Notes: a model not told the origin generated them from the sequence alone. DNA of 64,000 nucleotides from Paenibacillus polymyxa (GCF_001719045.1 NZ_CP015423.1:3901001-3965000); one strand, 5' to 3'; positions 36,246-45,660 are shown, counted from the stretch's first letter. Numbers and translations are program-made.

Positions 36246-36280
36246 AAATCCCTCCTGAAACTAAGGGGGGATTTCTTTTA
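36246..36280 (+). terminator. Terminator after terC
   Basis: AAATCCCTCC pairs with GGGGGGATTT (one wobble) and is followed by CTTTTA. Confidence 0.65.
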
Positions 36281-36336
36281 TACCCGAAGCACAGGGCTTC
36301 AGTCAGGCAAGAAAGAGCAAGAGGAGGGGAAGGGCC

Positions 36337-37584
36337 CTGAAATATTTTAATGATTTAACCTCTGAGGAAGTAGAAGCGATCTTTTATACTCCACCGTTGG
36401 AGTTTCATAACCATTCTCCCAAAAGTATATTGGCTTATGCGATAGGAGCGGCTTTGTACATGCCAGCGACCCGCTCGGAAGTAGCAGAAGAGATCAAAAA
36501 TGGAAAACATGAAGGGCTAACAACGGTCATTCTGGATCTGGAGGATGCTATAGGGGATCAGCAGGTCGGGCAGGCAGAACAATCGCTGGCACAGCAGCTG
36601 CTTCAACTATTGTCCTATGTACGGACGGGGATGATGAGTGAACAGCAATTACCTTTGTTATTTGTGCGTGTGCGCTCTGTGGAGCAGTTGGAACGACTAT
36701 TGAACGGTTTGGGTGAATCTTTGTCGCTGCTCACGGGCTTTGTCTTACCCAAGTTCTCTTCGGATAATGGACGAGCGTATTTTGCACTCATTGCTGAATA
36801 TAACCGGAATATGCATACAGGGGCAGGAAGCGAAAGCAACATGCCTGTGCTGTATGGATTACCGATTCTTGAAAGCTCCAAAATTATTTATCGGGAAACC
36901 CGCTGGAATGAGCTGCTGTCGATTAAGGAAATTTTGGACGAGTACCAGGAATATGTGCTCAATGTACGAATTGGGGCAACCGATTTCTCCAGCCTATATG
37001 GACTGAGACGCAGCCCGGATATTACGATTTATGAAATTGCCGTCATTCGGGATTGCATCGCAGATATTATTAACTTGTTTGGACGCGTGGGCTCAAATTA
37101 TGTCATTTCCGGTCCTGTGTGGGAATATTTTTCTCACCGAGAACGTGTCTTTAAACCTCAATTAAGAGTGTCTCCTTTCGAAGATGCACTTGGAAAGCCG
37201 GGACGACACTTGCGGATGGACTTCATCTCAGATGCCGTAGACGGACTGATCCGAGAAGTTATGATGGACAAGGAGAATGGGATTATTGGCAAAACGATTA
37301 TTCATCCCTCCCATATTAAACCGGTACAGGCCATGTATGCGGTGACACATGAAGAGTATATGGATGCACTTGAAATTGTTGAGCGTAACGACGGTAGTCT
37401 GGGTGTATTCAAAAGTACCTATGCCAACAAAATGAATGAAATTAAGCCGCATTTGAATTGGGCTCATCGTATTATCAATAGATCAAAAGTATACGGGGTG
37501 TTACATGAACAACAACATTTTGTCAGTCTCTTACCCAACCACGAAAACACATCTGCTGCCAATTCTGGAGCAGTTCGGCGTTAA
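36337..37584 (+). CDS. CitE/HpcH-like C-C lyase of the Ter-linked biosynthetic module, CTG start
   Basis: The frame extends upstream of the first TTG (36397) to CTG 36337, which lies 7 bases after AGGAGGGG. No ATG, GTG or TTG is available there. The added N-terminus KYFNDLTSEEVEAIFYTPPL looks native. The 415-aa protein has the CitE-like barrel with TVILDLEDAIGD (metal ligand region). It probably acts on a CoA-ester or sugar-like substrate in the nucleoside-type metabolite pathway predicted for Ter systems. It overlaps the next gene by 80 bases. Confidence 0.8.
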   Translation: MKYFNDLTSEEVEAIFYTPPLEFHNHSPKSILAYAIGAALYMPATRSEVAEEIKNGKHEGLTTVILDLEDAIGDQQVGQAEQSLAQQLLQLLSYVRTGMMSEQQLPLLFVRVRSVEQLERLLNGLGESLSLLTGFVLPKFSSDNGRAYFALIAEYNRNMHTGAGSESNMPVLYGLPILESSKIIYRETRWNELLSIKEILDEYQEYVLNVRIGATDFSSLYGLRRSPDITIYEIAVIRDCIADIINLFGRVGSNYVISGPVWEYFSHRERVFKPQLRVSPFEDALGKPGRHLRMDFISDAVDGLIREVMMDKENGIIGKTIIHPSHIKPVQAMYAVTHEEYMDALEIVERNDGSLGVFKSTYANKMNEIKPHLNWAHRIINRSKVYGVLHEQQHFVSLLPNHENTSAANSGAVRR

Positions 37585-38983
37585 AATTACGGAGACACAT
37601 AATCCATTCCGCCTTCCTGTGGACAAGCTGTTTGCGATGGCGGCACGGGTCAATAAAAAGCGTTCGTTTTTATTTGTCAGCAAGGTGCTGGGCAAGCATA
37701 TTCCGGTAAACCCATACACCTCTCTGCTCAGTGGTGCGGCGCTGGCGATTCTACTATATAAGGAGCTTGTCCCACAAGCGGGACAACAGATGGATGAACT
37801 GATAGGAGAGGCCGTGAGAGGACTTCTTGACCCGGACTATGCGAAAGAGGCCTACCGAAAGTTGATGGATGAGCGTTTAGCTTTTGCTTTTACAGAGCCG
37901 ATCAAGTTTGTTGGTTTTGCCGAGACGGCTACAGCACTGGGACACAGCATGTATCGGTTGTTTGACGACGGAGCCTCGTATATTCATACGACGCGCGAGG
38001 ATATTCCGGGCCTTCGGCCTATTATTCGGTTTGAAGAAGAGCATTCGCACGCTGTTGATCATCGTTGCTATGCACTGGATGAAGATGCTTTTGCGGGAGA
38101 TGGCCCGATTGTGCTGGTAGATGATGAAATTACGACGGGAAAAACAACGCTTAATATCATACGGGATATTCAGGAGCATTTTCCGCGTAAACAGTATGTG
38201 ATTGCTTCGTTATTGGATTGGCGAACAGACAGCGATGAGCAGGCTTTCACTGACCTGGAGGCAGAGCTAGGCATTACGATTACGCCTTTAAGCTTGCTCA
38301 AAGGAAAGATTGAGGTACAGGGAGTACCGATACTGGATCACGCAGCATATGCCGGACAGGCTGGGCACCCAGAACATGCAGCCACTAGCATGGCAGAGGT
38401 TAATAAAGACGCTTCTGGAGTAATTGACCACCGTTTTGAAAAGGATACTTCCGGTTTTGAACGGGTAGTACACAGTTCCATGTCAACAGACGGGTACGCC
38501 AATACAGCTCCTTATCTAAAATATACAGGCCGTTTTGGTCTACATTCCGCTGACAATTCAGCATTGGATGCAGAAATCACGCGCACAGCTGAACGACTGA
38601 ACCAACTTCGTTCTGGGCAACGCACGCTGGTTATGGGCACGGGAGAATTCATGTACATTCCAATGCGGATTGCAGCAGAGCTAGGCCCGGATGTGTATTT
38701 TCAATCGACGACACGCAGCCCGGTGTATCCCCACCGTGAAGAAGGGTATGGCGTCGTTTGTGGTGTGACATATCCTTCGCCTGAGGACAGTACGGTACGC
38801 AATTTTATTTATAATGTAGACCCCGGCCAGTATGACGAAATATTCGTTTTGATGGAAAGGGAGTCAGACCCAGGGCGGATGAAACCCATGCTGGAGGCTT
38901 TGACCCGTCTGGGCTGCGATAAAGTGCATGTTGTTTATTTTAACGGTTTAACTAGACAGGAGAGTAAAGGAGCGCGGATATGA
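37505..38983 (+). CDS. Phosphoribosyltransferase with TRSP-type C-terminus (Ter module)
   Basis: The 492-aa protein has a type I PRTase domain with the PRPP loop IVLVDDEITTGKTTLNII (about 201-218). The C-terminal half contains TLVMGTGEFMYIPMRIA and STTRSPVYPHREEGYG, as in the PRTase-TRSP proteins of Ter operons. It should transfer a phosphoribosyl group to, or remove it from, a base-like substrate. Start and stop overlap the neighbouring genes, so it is co-translated with the module. Confidence 0.85.
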   Translation: MNNNILSVSYPTTKTHLLPILEQFGVKITETHNPFRLPVDKLFAMAARVNKKRSFLFVSKVLGKHIPVNPYTSLLSGAALAILLYKELVPQAGQQMDELIGEAVRGLLDPDYAKEAYRKLMDERLAFAFTEPIKFVGFAETATALGHSMYRLFDDGASYIHTTREDIPGLRPIIRFEEEHSHAVDHRCYALDEDAFAGDGPIVLVDDEITTGKTTLNIIRDIQEHFPRKQYVIASLLDWRTDSDEQAFTDLEAELGITITPLSLLKGKIEVQGVPILDHAAYAGQAGHPEHAATSMAEVNKDASGVIDHRFEKDTSGFERVVHSSMSTDGYANTAPYLKYTGRFGLHSADNSALDAEITRTAERLNQLRSGQRTLVMGTGEFMYIPMRIAAELGPDVYFQSTTRSPVYPHREEGYGVVCGVTYPSPEDSTVRNFIYNVDPGQYDEIFVLMERESDPGRMKPMLEALTRLGCDKVHVVYFNGLTRQESKGARI

Positions 38984-40131
38984 AGCAAGCACTTATGGAG
39001 CAAATACAGCAGAAGAACATTCATCCGCCCGAACCGCTGGGCAGTTATCCTGCCTCGGATGTCACTTTTTTATTGAAGGATTTGAGCCGGGTTACGTTGG
39101 AAAAAGGGACGGAGGATCGTGAAGAGGCGATTCAGTCGGGAGTCCATTATTCAGAAATGCTGCCAGTGGAATACGAGCCCACAGCAGAGTATATTGCACT
39201 GTTTCACGATACGCTTGCCCAATCTGCCAAAAAGGTTGCATTAGCGGCAGCTTCTGTGGCTGAGATGATTGTGAGAAAAAGAGGCCTGAACACGGCGATT
39301 GTTTCTCTGGCTAGAGCAGGGACGCCCATTGGTATCCTGATCAAGCGTTATATTGACTGGAAGTATGGCGTATCCTTGCCGCATTACAGCATTTCTATTA
39401 TTCGTGGCAAAGGCATTGACCGGAATGCGATTTTATACATTTTACAGCAGCATGGGCTGGGGATTGAACTTCAGTTTGTTGATGGCTGGACGGGGAAAGG
39501 GGCGATTCGCCAGGTATTGATTGAGGCCTGTCGTGAGATGAACGCGGATTACGGGTTGCGTCTAAATGATGATCTGGCGGTGCTGGCCGATCCGGGCAGA
39601 TGTTCGGAAACCTTTGGTACACGAGAGGATTATTTGATCCCAAGTGCTTGTCTGAATTCGACTGTATCCGGTTTGATGAGTCGGACGGTATTACGCGACG
39701 ATCTTATAGGCCCGGACGATTTCCATGGAGCCAAATTTTATGAATCCTGGCGGTCAGTGGATCAGTCCAATACGTTTGTGGATACGATATCCGGGTACTT
39801 TCAAGACGTGGCTGATACGGCAGTTGCATATGCAGAACAAATGACATTGAACCCGTCTGCGGTGACATGGCAAGGCTTACGGGATATAGAGGCGATTCAG
39901 CAGGCATTTGGTATTCGGGATATCAATCTGGTCAAGCCCGGAGTGGGGGAGACGACTCGTGTACTACTGCGCAGGGTGCCGTGGAAAATTCTGATTGACC
40001 GCGAAGATAATCCGAATCTTCAGCATATTATGCTGCTGGCCAAGGACCGTGGAGTGCCTGTAGAGGTATTTGAAGGATTGACTTATTCCTGCTGCGGAAT
40101 TATCAAGCCGCTCAAGGGGGGACAAGAATGA
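38980..40131 (+). CDS. StiP-type cysteine protease-like / PELOTA-domain protein (Ter module)
   Basis: The 383-aa protein is similar to the Ter-associated StiP family. The N-terminal PRTase/deacylase-like region contains TAIVSLARAGTPIGILIKRY, and HYSISIIRGKGIDRNAILY follows. The C-terminal PELOTA-like RNA-binding fold has WKILIDREDNPNLQHIMLLA and GVPVEVFEGLTYSCCGII. It is thought to process or bind an RNA or nucleoside in the Ter pathway; no biochemistry is inferable from sequence. The ATGA overlaps on both ends are consistent with one translational unit. Confidence 0.8.
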   Translation: MKQALMEQIQQKNIHPPEPLGSYPASDVTFLLKDLSRVTLEKGTEDREEAIQSGVHYSEMLPVEYEPTAEYIALFHDTLAQSAKKVALAAASVAEMIVRKRGLNTAIVSLARAGTPIGILIKRYIDWKYGVSLPHYSISIIRGKGIDRNAILYILQQHGLGIELQFVDGWTGKGAIRQVLIEACREMNADYGLRLNDDLAVLADPGRCSETFGTREDYLIPSACLNSTVSGLMSRTVLRDDLIGPDDFHGAKFYESWRSVDQSNTFVDTISGYFQDVADTAVAYAEQMTLNPSAVTWQGLRDIEAIQQAFGIRDINLVKPGVGETTRVLLRRVPWKILIDREDNPNLQHIMLLAKDRGVPVEVFEGLTYSCCGIIKPLKGGQE

Positions 40132-40964
40132 TCTACGCAAGTGACTTGGATCAGACACTGATTTACTCCAAACGTTCGCTTGGCGTACCGCTGGAGTCTC
40201 CTGGGCTGTTGCCTGCGGAACAGATAGACGGGGCGACATCGGCTTTTATTTCTGAACAAGCCCTGCAATGGCTAAAGACACTGCCTGAAGATGTGATGTT
40301 TATGCCCGTGACGACTCGGACGATGGAACAGTATCGACGAATCACTGTGTTTCAGACGGAGTTGGTTCCCGCATATGCCGTGACGAGTAATGGTGGAAAC
40401 ATCATCGTCGGAGGCGAGGTGGATCGAGAGTGGAATCGGCGTATTCATGAACAAGTACGCCGTGATGGTGCTCATGCGGAAGAAGCACGTCAGGTGTTCG
40501 GACAGGTGCTGCATGAAGACTGGGTGGTAAACGAGCGCTTTTGCGATGAGTTATTCTATGCTTTCATGATTGAACGGGATCGTATGCCGCTGGAACAGGT
40601 GCTGGAGAAGGCGCGAATCATGCGTGAAATGGGCTGGGAGGTATCCATTCAAGGTCGTAAGGTGTATTTGGTACCTGCGGCCGTGAATAAACAAGCAGCC
40701 GTGAAGCACATCCGCAATCTCACGAATGGAGGGGCAGTGGTTGCGTCCGGTGACTCTTTGCTAGACCGTTGTTTGCTGGACTATGCCGATTATGCGATTG
40801 CTCCGCGTCATGGTGAATTGTATCGGGAACAGCTGCGGGATAAGCTGGAGGTCAATTACCGTTTTACAGAAGTGTCGGGGGTTTATGCAGCGGACGAAAT
40901 CATGGCGTATGTTCATGCAATACACCGGAGTGTATTCGCAGCTCAAACTTCATTTTCAGAATAG
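40128..40964 (+). CDS. HAD-superfamily hydrolase (Ter module)
   Basis: The 278-aa protein has HAD motif I ASDLDQTLIYSKRS (Asp6 nucleophile, Asp8 acid/base), motif II PVTTRTMEQ, and motif IV VVASGDSLLDRCLL. It probably dephosphorylates the phosphoribosylated intermediate made by the neighbouring enzymes. Its start overlaps the previous stop. Confidence 0.88.
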   Translation: MIYASDLDQTLIYSKRSLGVPLESPGLLPAEQIDGATSAFISEQALQWLKTLPEDVMFMPVTTRTMEQYRRITVFQTELVPAYAVTSNGGNIIVGGEVDREWNRRIHEQVRRDGAHAEEARQVFGQVLHEDWVVNERFCDELFYAFMIERDRMPLEQVLEKARIMREMGWEVSIQGRKVYLVPAAVNKQAAVKHIRNLTNGGAVVASGDSLLDRCLLDYADYAIAPRHGELYREQLRDKLEVNYRFTEVSGVYAADEIMAYVHAIHRSVFAAQTSFSE

Positions 40965-40981
40965 ATAGGGGACGTGGCTCT

Positions 40982-42013
40982 GTGAAGAAGGTTAAGGTGT
41001 ATTTTAACCGCTGGTTTTCAGTGGCGTATCATTATATGAATGCTATTCGTAACAATGAGGACGGTATTCCGTTCGAGATCTATGCGACACACTCAGATCC
41101 GCAGCACATGGCGCTACAGGCCAGTGATATAGCTGAAGTAGAGCCTCGCACCAGTGGTGTGGAGTACGCACGGTTTTGCGCTGATTTTTGTAGGCGGCAC
41201 GGAATTGATGTCTTTATCCCACGGTGGAATATGCTCGATATTAGCAAGCATCTTTATTTGTTCGATGATATTGGGACAAAAGTGATGGTATGCCAAGATA
41301 CCGAACTGCTGGAGCAACTGATGGAAAAGGATCTGTTTTATGAATCCATTCGTCAAAAGGACATTGTCACGATTCCCGACTATGCCATTGCCAGCAATGC
41401 CGAGCAGTTTAAACAGGCTTATGAGTCGTTAATAGCACTTGGGCATAAGGTATGCTTCAAGCCATGCAATGCAGAAGGCGGGATGGGCTTTCGTATCATC
41501 AACAATGAACGTAATCCGCTGGAGGAGCTGTTCGGCCATGCGCTGAATCATATTTCTTTCGAGGAGGCACATCGCGTATTGTCATCCACAGAATCATTTT
41601 CCAATCTGATGGTGATGGAGCTGCTGGAGGGATACGAATACAGTATTGACTGCCTGGCTGACCGGAACGGAAAACTGCTAGCGGCAGTTCCGCGTAGGAA
41701 AGCAGGAGGACGATTACGGCTGCTGGAGCAGCATTCCGAGCTGTTGAAGGTGGCACAGAAGGTCGCTGAGGCGTATCACATTCCGTACAATTATAACATT
41801 CAGGTAAAATATAACGGCGAGCATGCCAAGTTGCTAGAGATCAATCCGCGGATGTCCGGAGGACTTCATGTATCATGTTTGTCGGGTATCAATTTTCCTT
41901 ATCTAGCGGTGAAATCGGCTTTGGGTCATGAGATCGGTTCACTTCATCCGCAATACGACATTTTAGCCAGTCATATCGAGCAGCCAATCACCATACGTAA
42001 ATCCGTACATTGA
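40982..42013 (+). CDS. ATP-grasp ligase (Ter module)
   Basis: The 343-aa protein starts at GTG. Its ATP-grasp features are KVCFKPCNAEGGMGFRII (ATP lysine and glycine loop), MVMELLEGYEYSIDCLADRN, and the metal-binding C-terminal segment KLLEINPRMSGGLHVSC. It would attach an amino acid or other amine to a carboxylate of the pathway product. It ends the five-gene biosynthetic block, 59 bases before the XpaC-like gene. Confidence 0.88.
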   Translation: MKKVKVYFNRWFSVAYHYMNAIRNNEDGIPFEIYATHSDPQHMALQASDIAEVEPRTSGVEYARFCADFCRRHGIDVFIPRWNMLDISKHLYLFDDIGTKVMVCQDTELLEQLMEKDLFYESIRQKDIVTIPDYAIASNAEQFKQAYESLIALGHKVCFKPCNAEGGMGFRIINNERNPLEELFGHALNHISFEEAHRVLSSTESFSNLMVMELLEGYEYSIDCLADRNGKLLAAVPRRKAGGRLRLLEQHSELLKVAQKVAEAYHIPYNYNIQVKYNGEHAKLLEINPRMSGGLHVSCLSGINFPYLAVKSALGHEIGSLHPQYDILASHIEQPITIRKSVH

Positions 42014-42071
42014 CACACACAAATATTGTTTTCTACAATATGGTAAGGGTTTACGTCAGGAGGTACAAGCT

Positions 42072-42752
42072 ATGACGTCAAAAATGTGGGGTGCCACGAT
42101 TGCTGTGGTTAGCTACCTGATTGCGCTTTTACTAAGTTTTTGGTTGCCACTGTTTGTGTGTTTGGCGATTCCGATCATTGGTTTGGGAGGATACAGTGCC
42201 ATCATGGCCGTTCGCCATCCTCGCCCCAATCTGACCGGTTCCGTGATTCCGGTGGTGCAGGAGCAGGTCGGTGAGACACAGCAGCATGAAAAGGAAGCTA
42301 CCGTTCGACCGGAGTCTATGACAGGACAAGTACGTCAACCAGATCAGGTGAGCAGTGAATTTGCTCAGGTGATGGAGTATTTGGAGGTCCTGGAGGACAT
42401 GGTGATCTCCGAGGGACAGAAGGATACGCTTGATAACGAGATTGTCGAGAAGGCGCTGGCTCTATTTGCACGTTTGCAGCGGGTCATTCCGCTTTTGCAT
42501 GAACTGAACAACAGCGAAGTGAATCATACGGTTCGGAGATTGATTTTGAAGGATTTGAACGGACTGATTAATCCGTTTCTTCGGCTCAGCGGCGATGCGA
42601 AGCGGACCAACCGGAGGACGTTATTAAACGGATTACGGGATGTGGACAGCAAAATATCGGTAATTGTATCTACGGTGGAGCATAAGGATCTGCTGGAATT
42701 ACAGAGCAAAGCGGAGCTTATTCACCAGCGATATAGCAGTTCCGAATTGTAG
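42072..42752 (+). CDS. XpaC-like membrane protein paired with TelA
   Basis: The 226-aa protein has two N-terminal membrane helices (GATIAVVSYLIALLLSFWLP and LFVCLAIPIIGLGGYSAIM), a variable linker and a helical cytosolic domain with the pattern of XpaC-like proteins. XpaC and TelA genes are commonly adjacent; the pair may work on membrane stress or toxic anions. The family call rests mainly on architecture and neighbour. Confidence 0.6.
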   Translation: MTSKMWGATIAVVSYLIALLLSFWLPLFVCLAIPIIGLGGYSAIMAVRHPRPNLTGSVIPVVQEQVGETQQHEKEATVRPESMTGQVRQPDQVSSEFAQVMEYLEVLEDMVISEGQKDTLDNEIVEKALALFARLQRVIPLLHELNNSEVNHTVRRLILKDLNGLINPFLRLSGDAKRTNRRTLLNGLRDVDSKISVIVSTVEHKDLLELQSKAELIHQRYSSSEL

Positions 42753-42850
42753 ACGATTTTTTGAGAGAATAAAAAAAGTAGCAGAATAGCTGCTCTGAAT
42801 AACAACGATTAGACTTGGGTAACAGTTGTTTTCAGAATAGGAGGTAGCGT

Positions 42851-43951
42851 ATGGCGACCCCATGGGCTGAATTGAAAAAAGAAGATGAACAAAAGGTGAC
42901 TGAGGAGGCTTCACAGCTGATTCAGAAGGTATCACAAAGCGATGTCATGAGCTTGGATACCTTAATGGATGATATCGGTAAGCTGGGGGTTAAAACGCAG
43001 GAACGTGCGGGGCAGACCCTTAAAATGCTGGATCGTCCGGTAAACGACCTCATGTCCGGTGATCGGGCTGAGGTATCCAATATGATCTTAAAGCTACGTG
43101 ATGAATGCGAAACGCTCCAGCAGAGCAAAAATATGAGCTTTTTTGGCAAGCTGCTGCGTAAAAGCCCGTTAAAAAACTACATTTACAAGTATCAGTCGGT
43201 GAAGACGAACATCGAGAAAATCATTACTGCCTTGAGAGATGGTAAAGATAATCTGGAAGAAAACATCGTCAGCATGAGACAGTTGAAGAAGGCTTCCATT
43301 GAAGAAATCTACAATTTACAGACGAAGATTGCCTTTGGTAATCGCCTGAAAGAACTGTTTGAGACCGAGATTGCCAAGCCGGAAAATGAAAACCGTAAGC
43401 CTCATCTGGAGCGGGGATTGCGCAAGGTGGTTACTCGTACGCAGTCGATGACTGAAATGATTTTGTTATATAATCAGGCGATTGCGGCAACGGATATTAT
43501 TAATGATAACAATGATAAACTGATTGATTCTGTAAATAATGCGATTGATAAAACATCGAATCTGATCACTGTATCGGCTATGATCGCGATGGCGCTGGCG
43601 GATCAGGATAAAATCATTTCAGCCGTCGATGCGACCAACCGTACGATTGAAGATCAATTCAAGGAAAATGCGAAGCTTCTCAAAACGACGACCGAGAGAA
43701 CGACAGATTTGCTTAGCAAGCCTTCTATGTCACTGGAGGCTGTGAATCAGGCGATTGGTGATTTGGTATCTGCTTTGGATCTGTCTGAAAAATCAAACCG
43801 TCGGATTATTGAAAGCTGCCACGATTATACAAGTAAAATGACAGCAATCAATGCCAACCTCAGCCAACGTCTGGGGATCGAAGGGAAAGAACCATCCAAA
43901 CCGCTGAAGGATAGCAATTCCTCTGAGGGTCTGAGCTCGTTTTTGAACTGA
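42851..43951 (+). CDS. telA: TelA-family toxic anion resistance protein
   Basis: The 366-aa, almost entirely helical cytosolic protein has the TelA segments SLDTLMDDIGKLGVKTQERA, MSFFGKLLRKSPLKNYIYKY and EDQFKENAKLLKTTTERTTD. TelA/KlaA proteins contribute to tellurite and antimicrobial tolerance, by an unresolved mechanism. ATG 42851 follows GGAGGTAGC. A strong terminator follows. Confidence 0.92.
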   Translation: MATPWAELKKEDEQKVTEEASQLIQKVSQSDVMSLDTLMDDIGKLGVKTQERAGQTLKMLDRPVNDLMSGDRAEVSNMILKLRDECETLQQSKNMSFFGKLLRKSPLKNYIYKYQSVKTNIEKIITALRDGKDNLEENIVSMRQLKKASIEEIYNLQTKIAFGNRLKELFETEIAKPENENRKPHLERGLRKVVTRTQSMTEMILLYNQAIAATDIINDNNDKLIDSVNNAIDKTSNLITVSAMIAMALADQDKIISAVDATNRTIEDQFKENAKLLKTTTERTTDLLSKPSMSLEAVNQAIGDLVSALDLSEKSNRRIIESCHDYTSKMTAINANLSQRLGIEGKEPSKPLKDSNSSEGLSSFLN

Positions 43952-43983
43952 TGACAATGTAGAATAATAGACCCAATCTATGA

Positions 43984-44022
43984 AAAAGACGCCGGGATGA
44001 CTCCGAAAGGCGTCTTTTTTTG
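43984..44022 (+). terminator. Terminator after telA
   Basis: The arms AAAGACGCC and GGCGTCTTT are followed by a T-run. Confidence 0.8.
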
Positions 44023-44117
44023 GTTTGGCAGCAGCTAATAAAGGACATGATGAACATACATAGCATTCTCGTGCATAAACTCTTAAAAAGCGAATGACAA
44101 AAGGAGAGAGCGAGCGT

Positions 44118-44219
44118 ATGATGTCCTTTATTTTAGGGTGTGTGATTGTCTATTTACTCGTAGCTGTCAGTAGCGAAAAAGCAGATTCAATTGTGGAGTT
44201 AAATGATTCTGTGAAATAA
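44118..44219 (+). CDS. Small single-helix membrane peptide (33 aa)
   Basis: ATG 44118 (or the next codon, ATG 44121) follows AAAGGAGAGAG. The peptide starts MMSFILGCVIVYLLVAVSSE, a complete membrane helix, then has a short polar tail. The strong ribosome site and the location between telA and the vWA gene favour a real small gene. It is too short to have been called by most gene finders. Confidence 0.5.
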   Translation: MMSFILGCVIVYLLVAVSSEKADSIVELNDSVK

Positions 44220-44289
44220 AATTTTTTATTGAAAATCATGCATTTTCTGATAGGATAGAGTTAAATATTGGAATCCCAAAGGAGAATGC

Positions 44290-44835
44290 ATGCTGGAATT
44301 TTCATTTGAAATCATCGACGAATCGAAAATTAACATTGTATATCAGTATGGAAGCAGCAGCTTCAATTTTAATTTGTTTTTTAACTACGGTGTGTGGACG
44401 CTGCATCCTTTTGACGGGATTCTGCTGCAGAACAAGGAAATGTGCCGTCTGATCGTTACGGATCTGTTTAAGAACAAAGATTTTCATGTCATGCTGGCGC
44501 GCGAAAATATTTTATTATCAACCCTGCGTACCTCTATTGATCTCAATCCCGAAACTCGGGGAGATCGATATCAGGAACAGGAATTTGATGAGCTGTCTGA
44601 TTTTGCTGAGACACACAGCTTTGAAGAGGTACTGCAAATAGAGCAGGATTCCGTTCGCGAGCGTATAGATTTCTTCCAAAACATCATTCAAAAAATGTAT
44701 ATGGAAGGATTCGGCCCGGAAGACAATGATTTTAACAAGGTACAAGCTATTCTTCGCATTTATAAGGCTGCACATGACCAACTCGGAGAATTGAGCGACT
44801 TTCCCCTGAGAGGCGACGAACGACGCAGATGGTAG
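44290..44835 (+). CDS. Hypothetical protein (181 aa) of the ter locus
   Basis: ATG 44290 follows AAAGGAGA. The N-terminal half is beta-rich and aromatic (INIVYQYGSSSFNFNLFFNY), the C-terminal half is helical and acidic. No signal peptide or membrane segment is seen. I recognise no family. The gene is 43 bases upstream of the vWA gene and probably co-transcribed with it. Confidence 0.7.
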   Translation: MLEFSFEIIDESKINIVYQYGSSSFNFNLFFNYGVWTLHPFDGILLQNKEMCRLIVTDLFKNKDFHVMLARENILLSTLRTSIDLNPETRGDRYQEQEFDELSDFAETHSFEEVLQIEQDSVRERIDFFQNIIQKMYMEGFGPEDNDFNKVQAILRIYKAAHDQLGELSDFPLRGDERRRW

Positions 44836-44878
44836 ACTAGACGGGCTAGGGTATACATCATAGAGGAGCGTGGGGAAC

Positions 44879-45556
44879 ATGAGCAGTATTTCTTTACTTA
44901 AAAAGAATGCGCAACTGGTACTGACTAAAAAGAATCTAACAAATGTAACTGCAAGAGTTGGATTGGTGCTCGATATTTCAGGATCTATGAGAAGCTTGTA
45001 CAAAAATGGTACTGTTCAAAAGGTGTTGGAACGAATTGTTGCAGTAGCGAGTTCTTTGGATGATGATGGTGTACTGGACGTATGGGTGTATGATCACCGT
45101 TTTTCGCGTTTGCCGTCCGTTACCGAAAATGACGTTGACAACTATGTTGAAAAACATATTTTGTCCAATGATTATTTGCCCAAGTTCGGTCGTAATGATG
45201 AGCCACCTGTGATGCGCGATGTTATCGCCAAATACACCAAGGAAGAACCCTCTTCTGATCCGGCCTTTGTTATTTTTATTAATGATGGCGGTGTGAAGCG
45301 TGGAAAAGGAGATAATATCGACAACGCAGTCATTGATTCGTCAGGAGAGCCGATTTTCTGGCAATTTATCGGTGTGGGTGAATCCGATTTTGGCGTATTA
45401 AAGAAGCTGGACAATATAGAGGGCCGTGTGGTAGATAACGCTAACTTCTTCCAAATTCAAGATATCGAATCTATGGAAGACAATGAATTGTACGAACTAT
45501 TGCTTAACGAGTTCCCATCATGGTTACAGGAAGCGAAGGAAAAGCAGATTTATTAA
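44879..45556 (+). CDS. von Willebrand factor A domain protein (TerF/TerY type)
   Basis: The 225-aa protein is one vWA domain with a MIDAS metal site: DISGS at Asp32-Ser36 in LVLDISGSM, and FVIFINDGGV for the later acidic ligand. ATG 44879 is preferred over GTG 44870. vWA proteins of Ter systems are thought to recruit partner proteins through a bound Mg2+ or Ca2+. It is the last gene of the ter locus. Confidence 0.88.
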   Translation: MSSISLLKKNAQLVLTKKNLTNVTARVGLVLDISGSMRSLYKNGTVQKVLERIVAVASSLDDDGVLDVWVYDHRFSRLPSVTENDVDNYVEKHILSNDYLPKFGRNDEPPVMRDVIAKYTKEEPSSDPAFVIFINDGGVKRGKGDNIDNAVIDSSGEPIFWQFIGVGESDFGVLKKLDNIEGRVVDNANFFQIQDIESMEDNELYELLLNEFPSWLQEAKEKQIY

Positions 45557-45616
45557 GGCTACTAAGTGTTGTACTATGAGCCCTTCTCAAAGCTTAATAT
45601 ATCAAAAATGCAAAAA

Positions 45617-45660
45617 GAGAGAGTTCCGCTAGCAAACGCTTTGCGAAACTCTCATTTTTA
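45617..45660 (+). terminator. Terminator of the ter locus
   Basis: GAGAGTT-CGC pairs with GCG-AACTCTC and is followed by ATTTTTATT. Confidence 0.7.
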
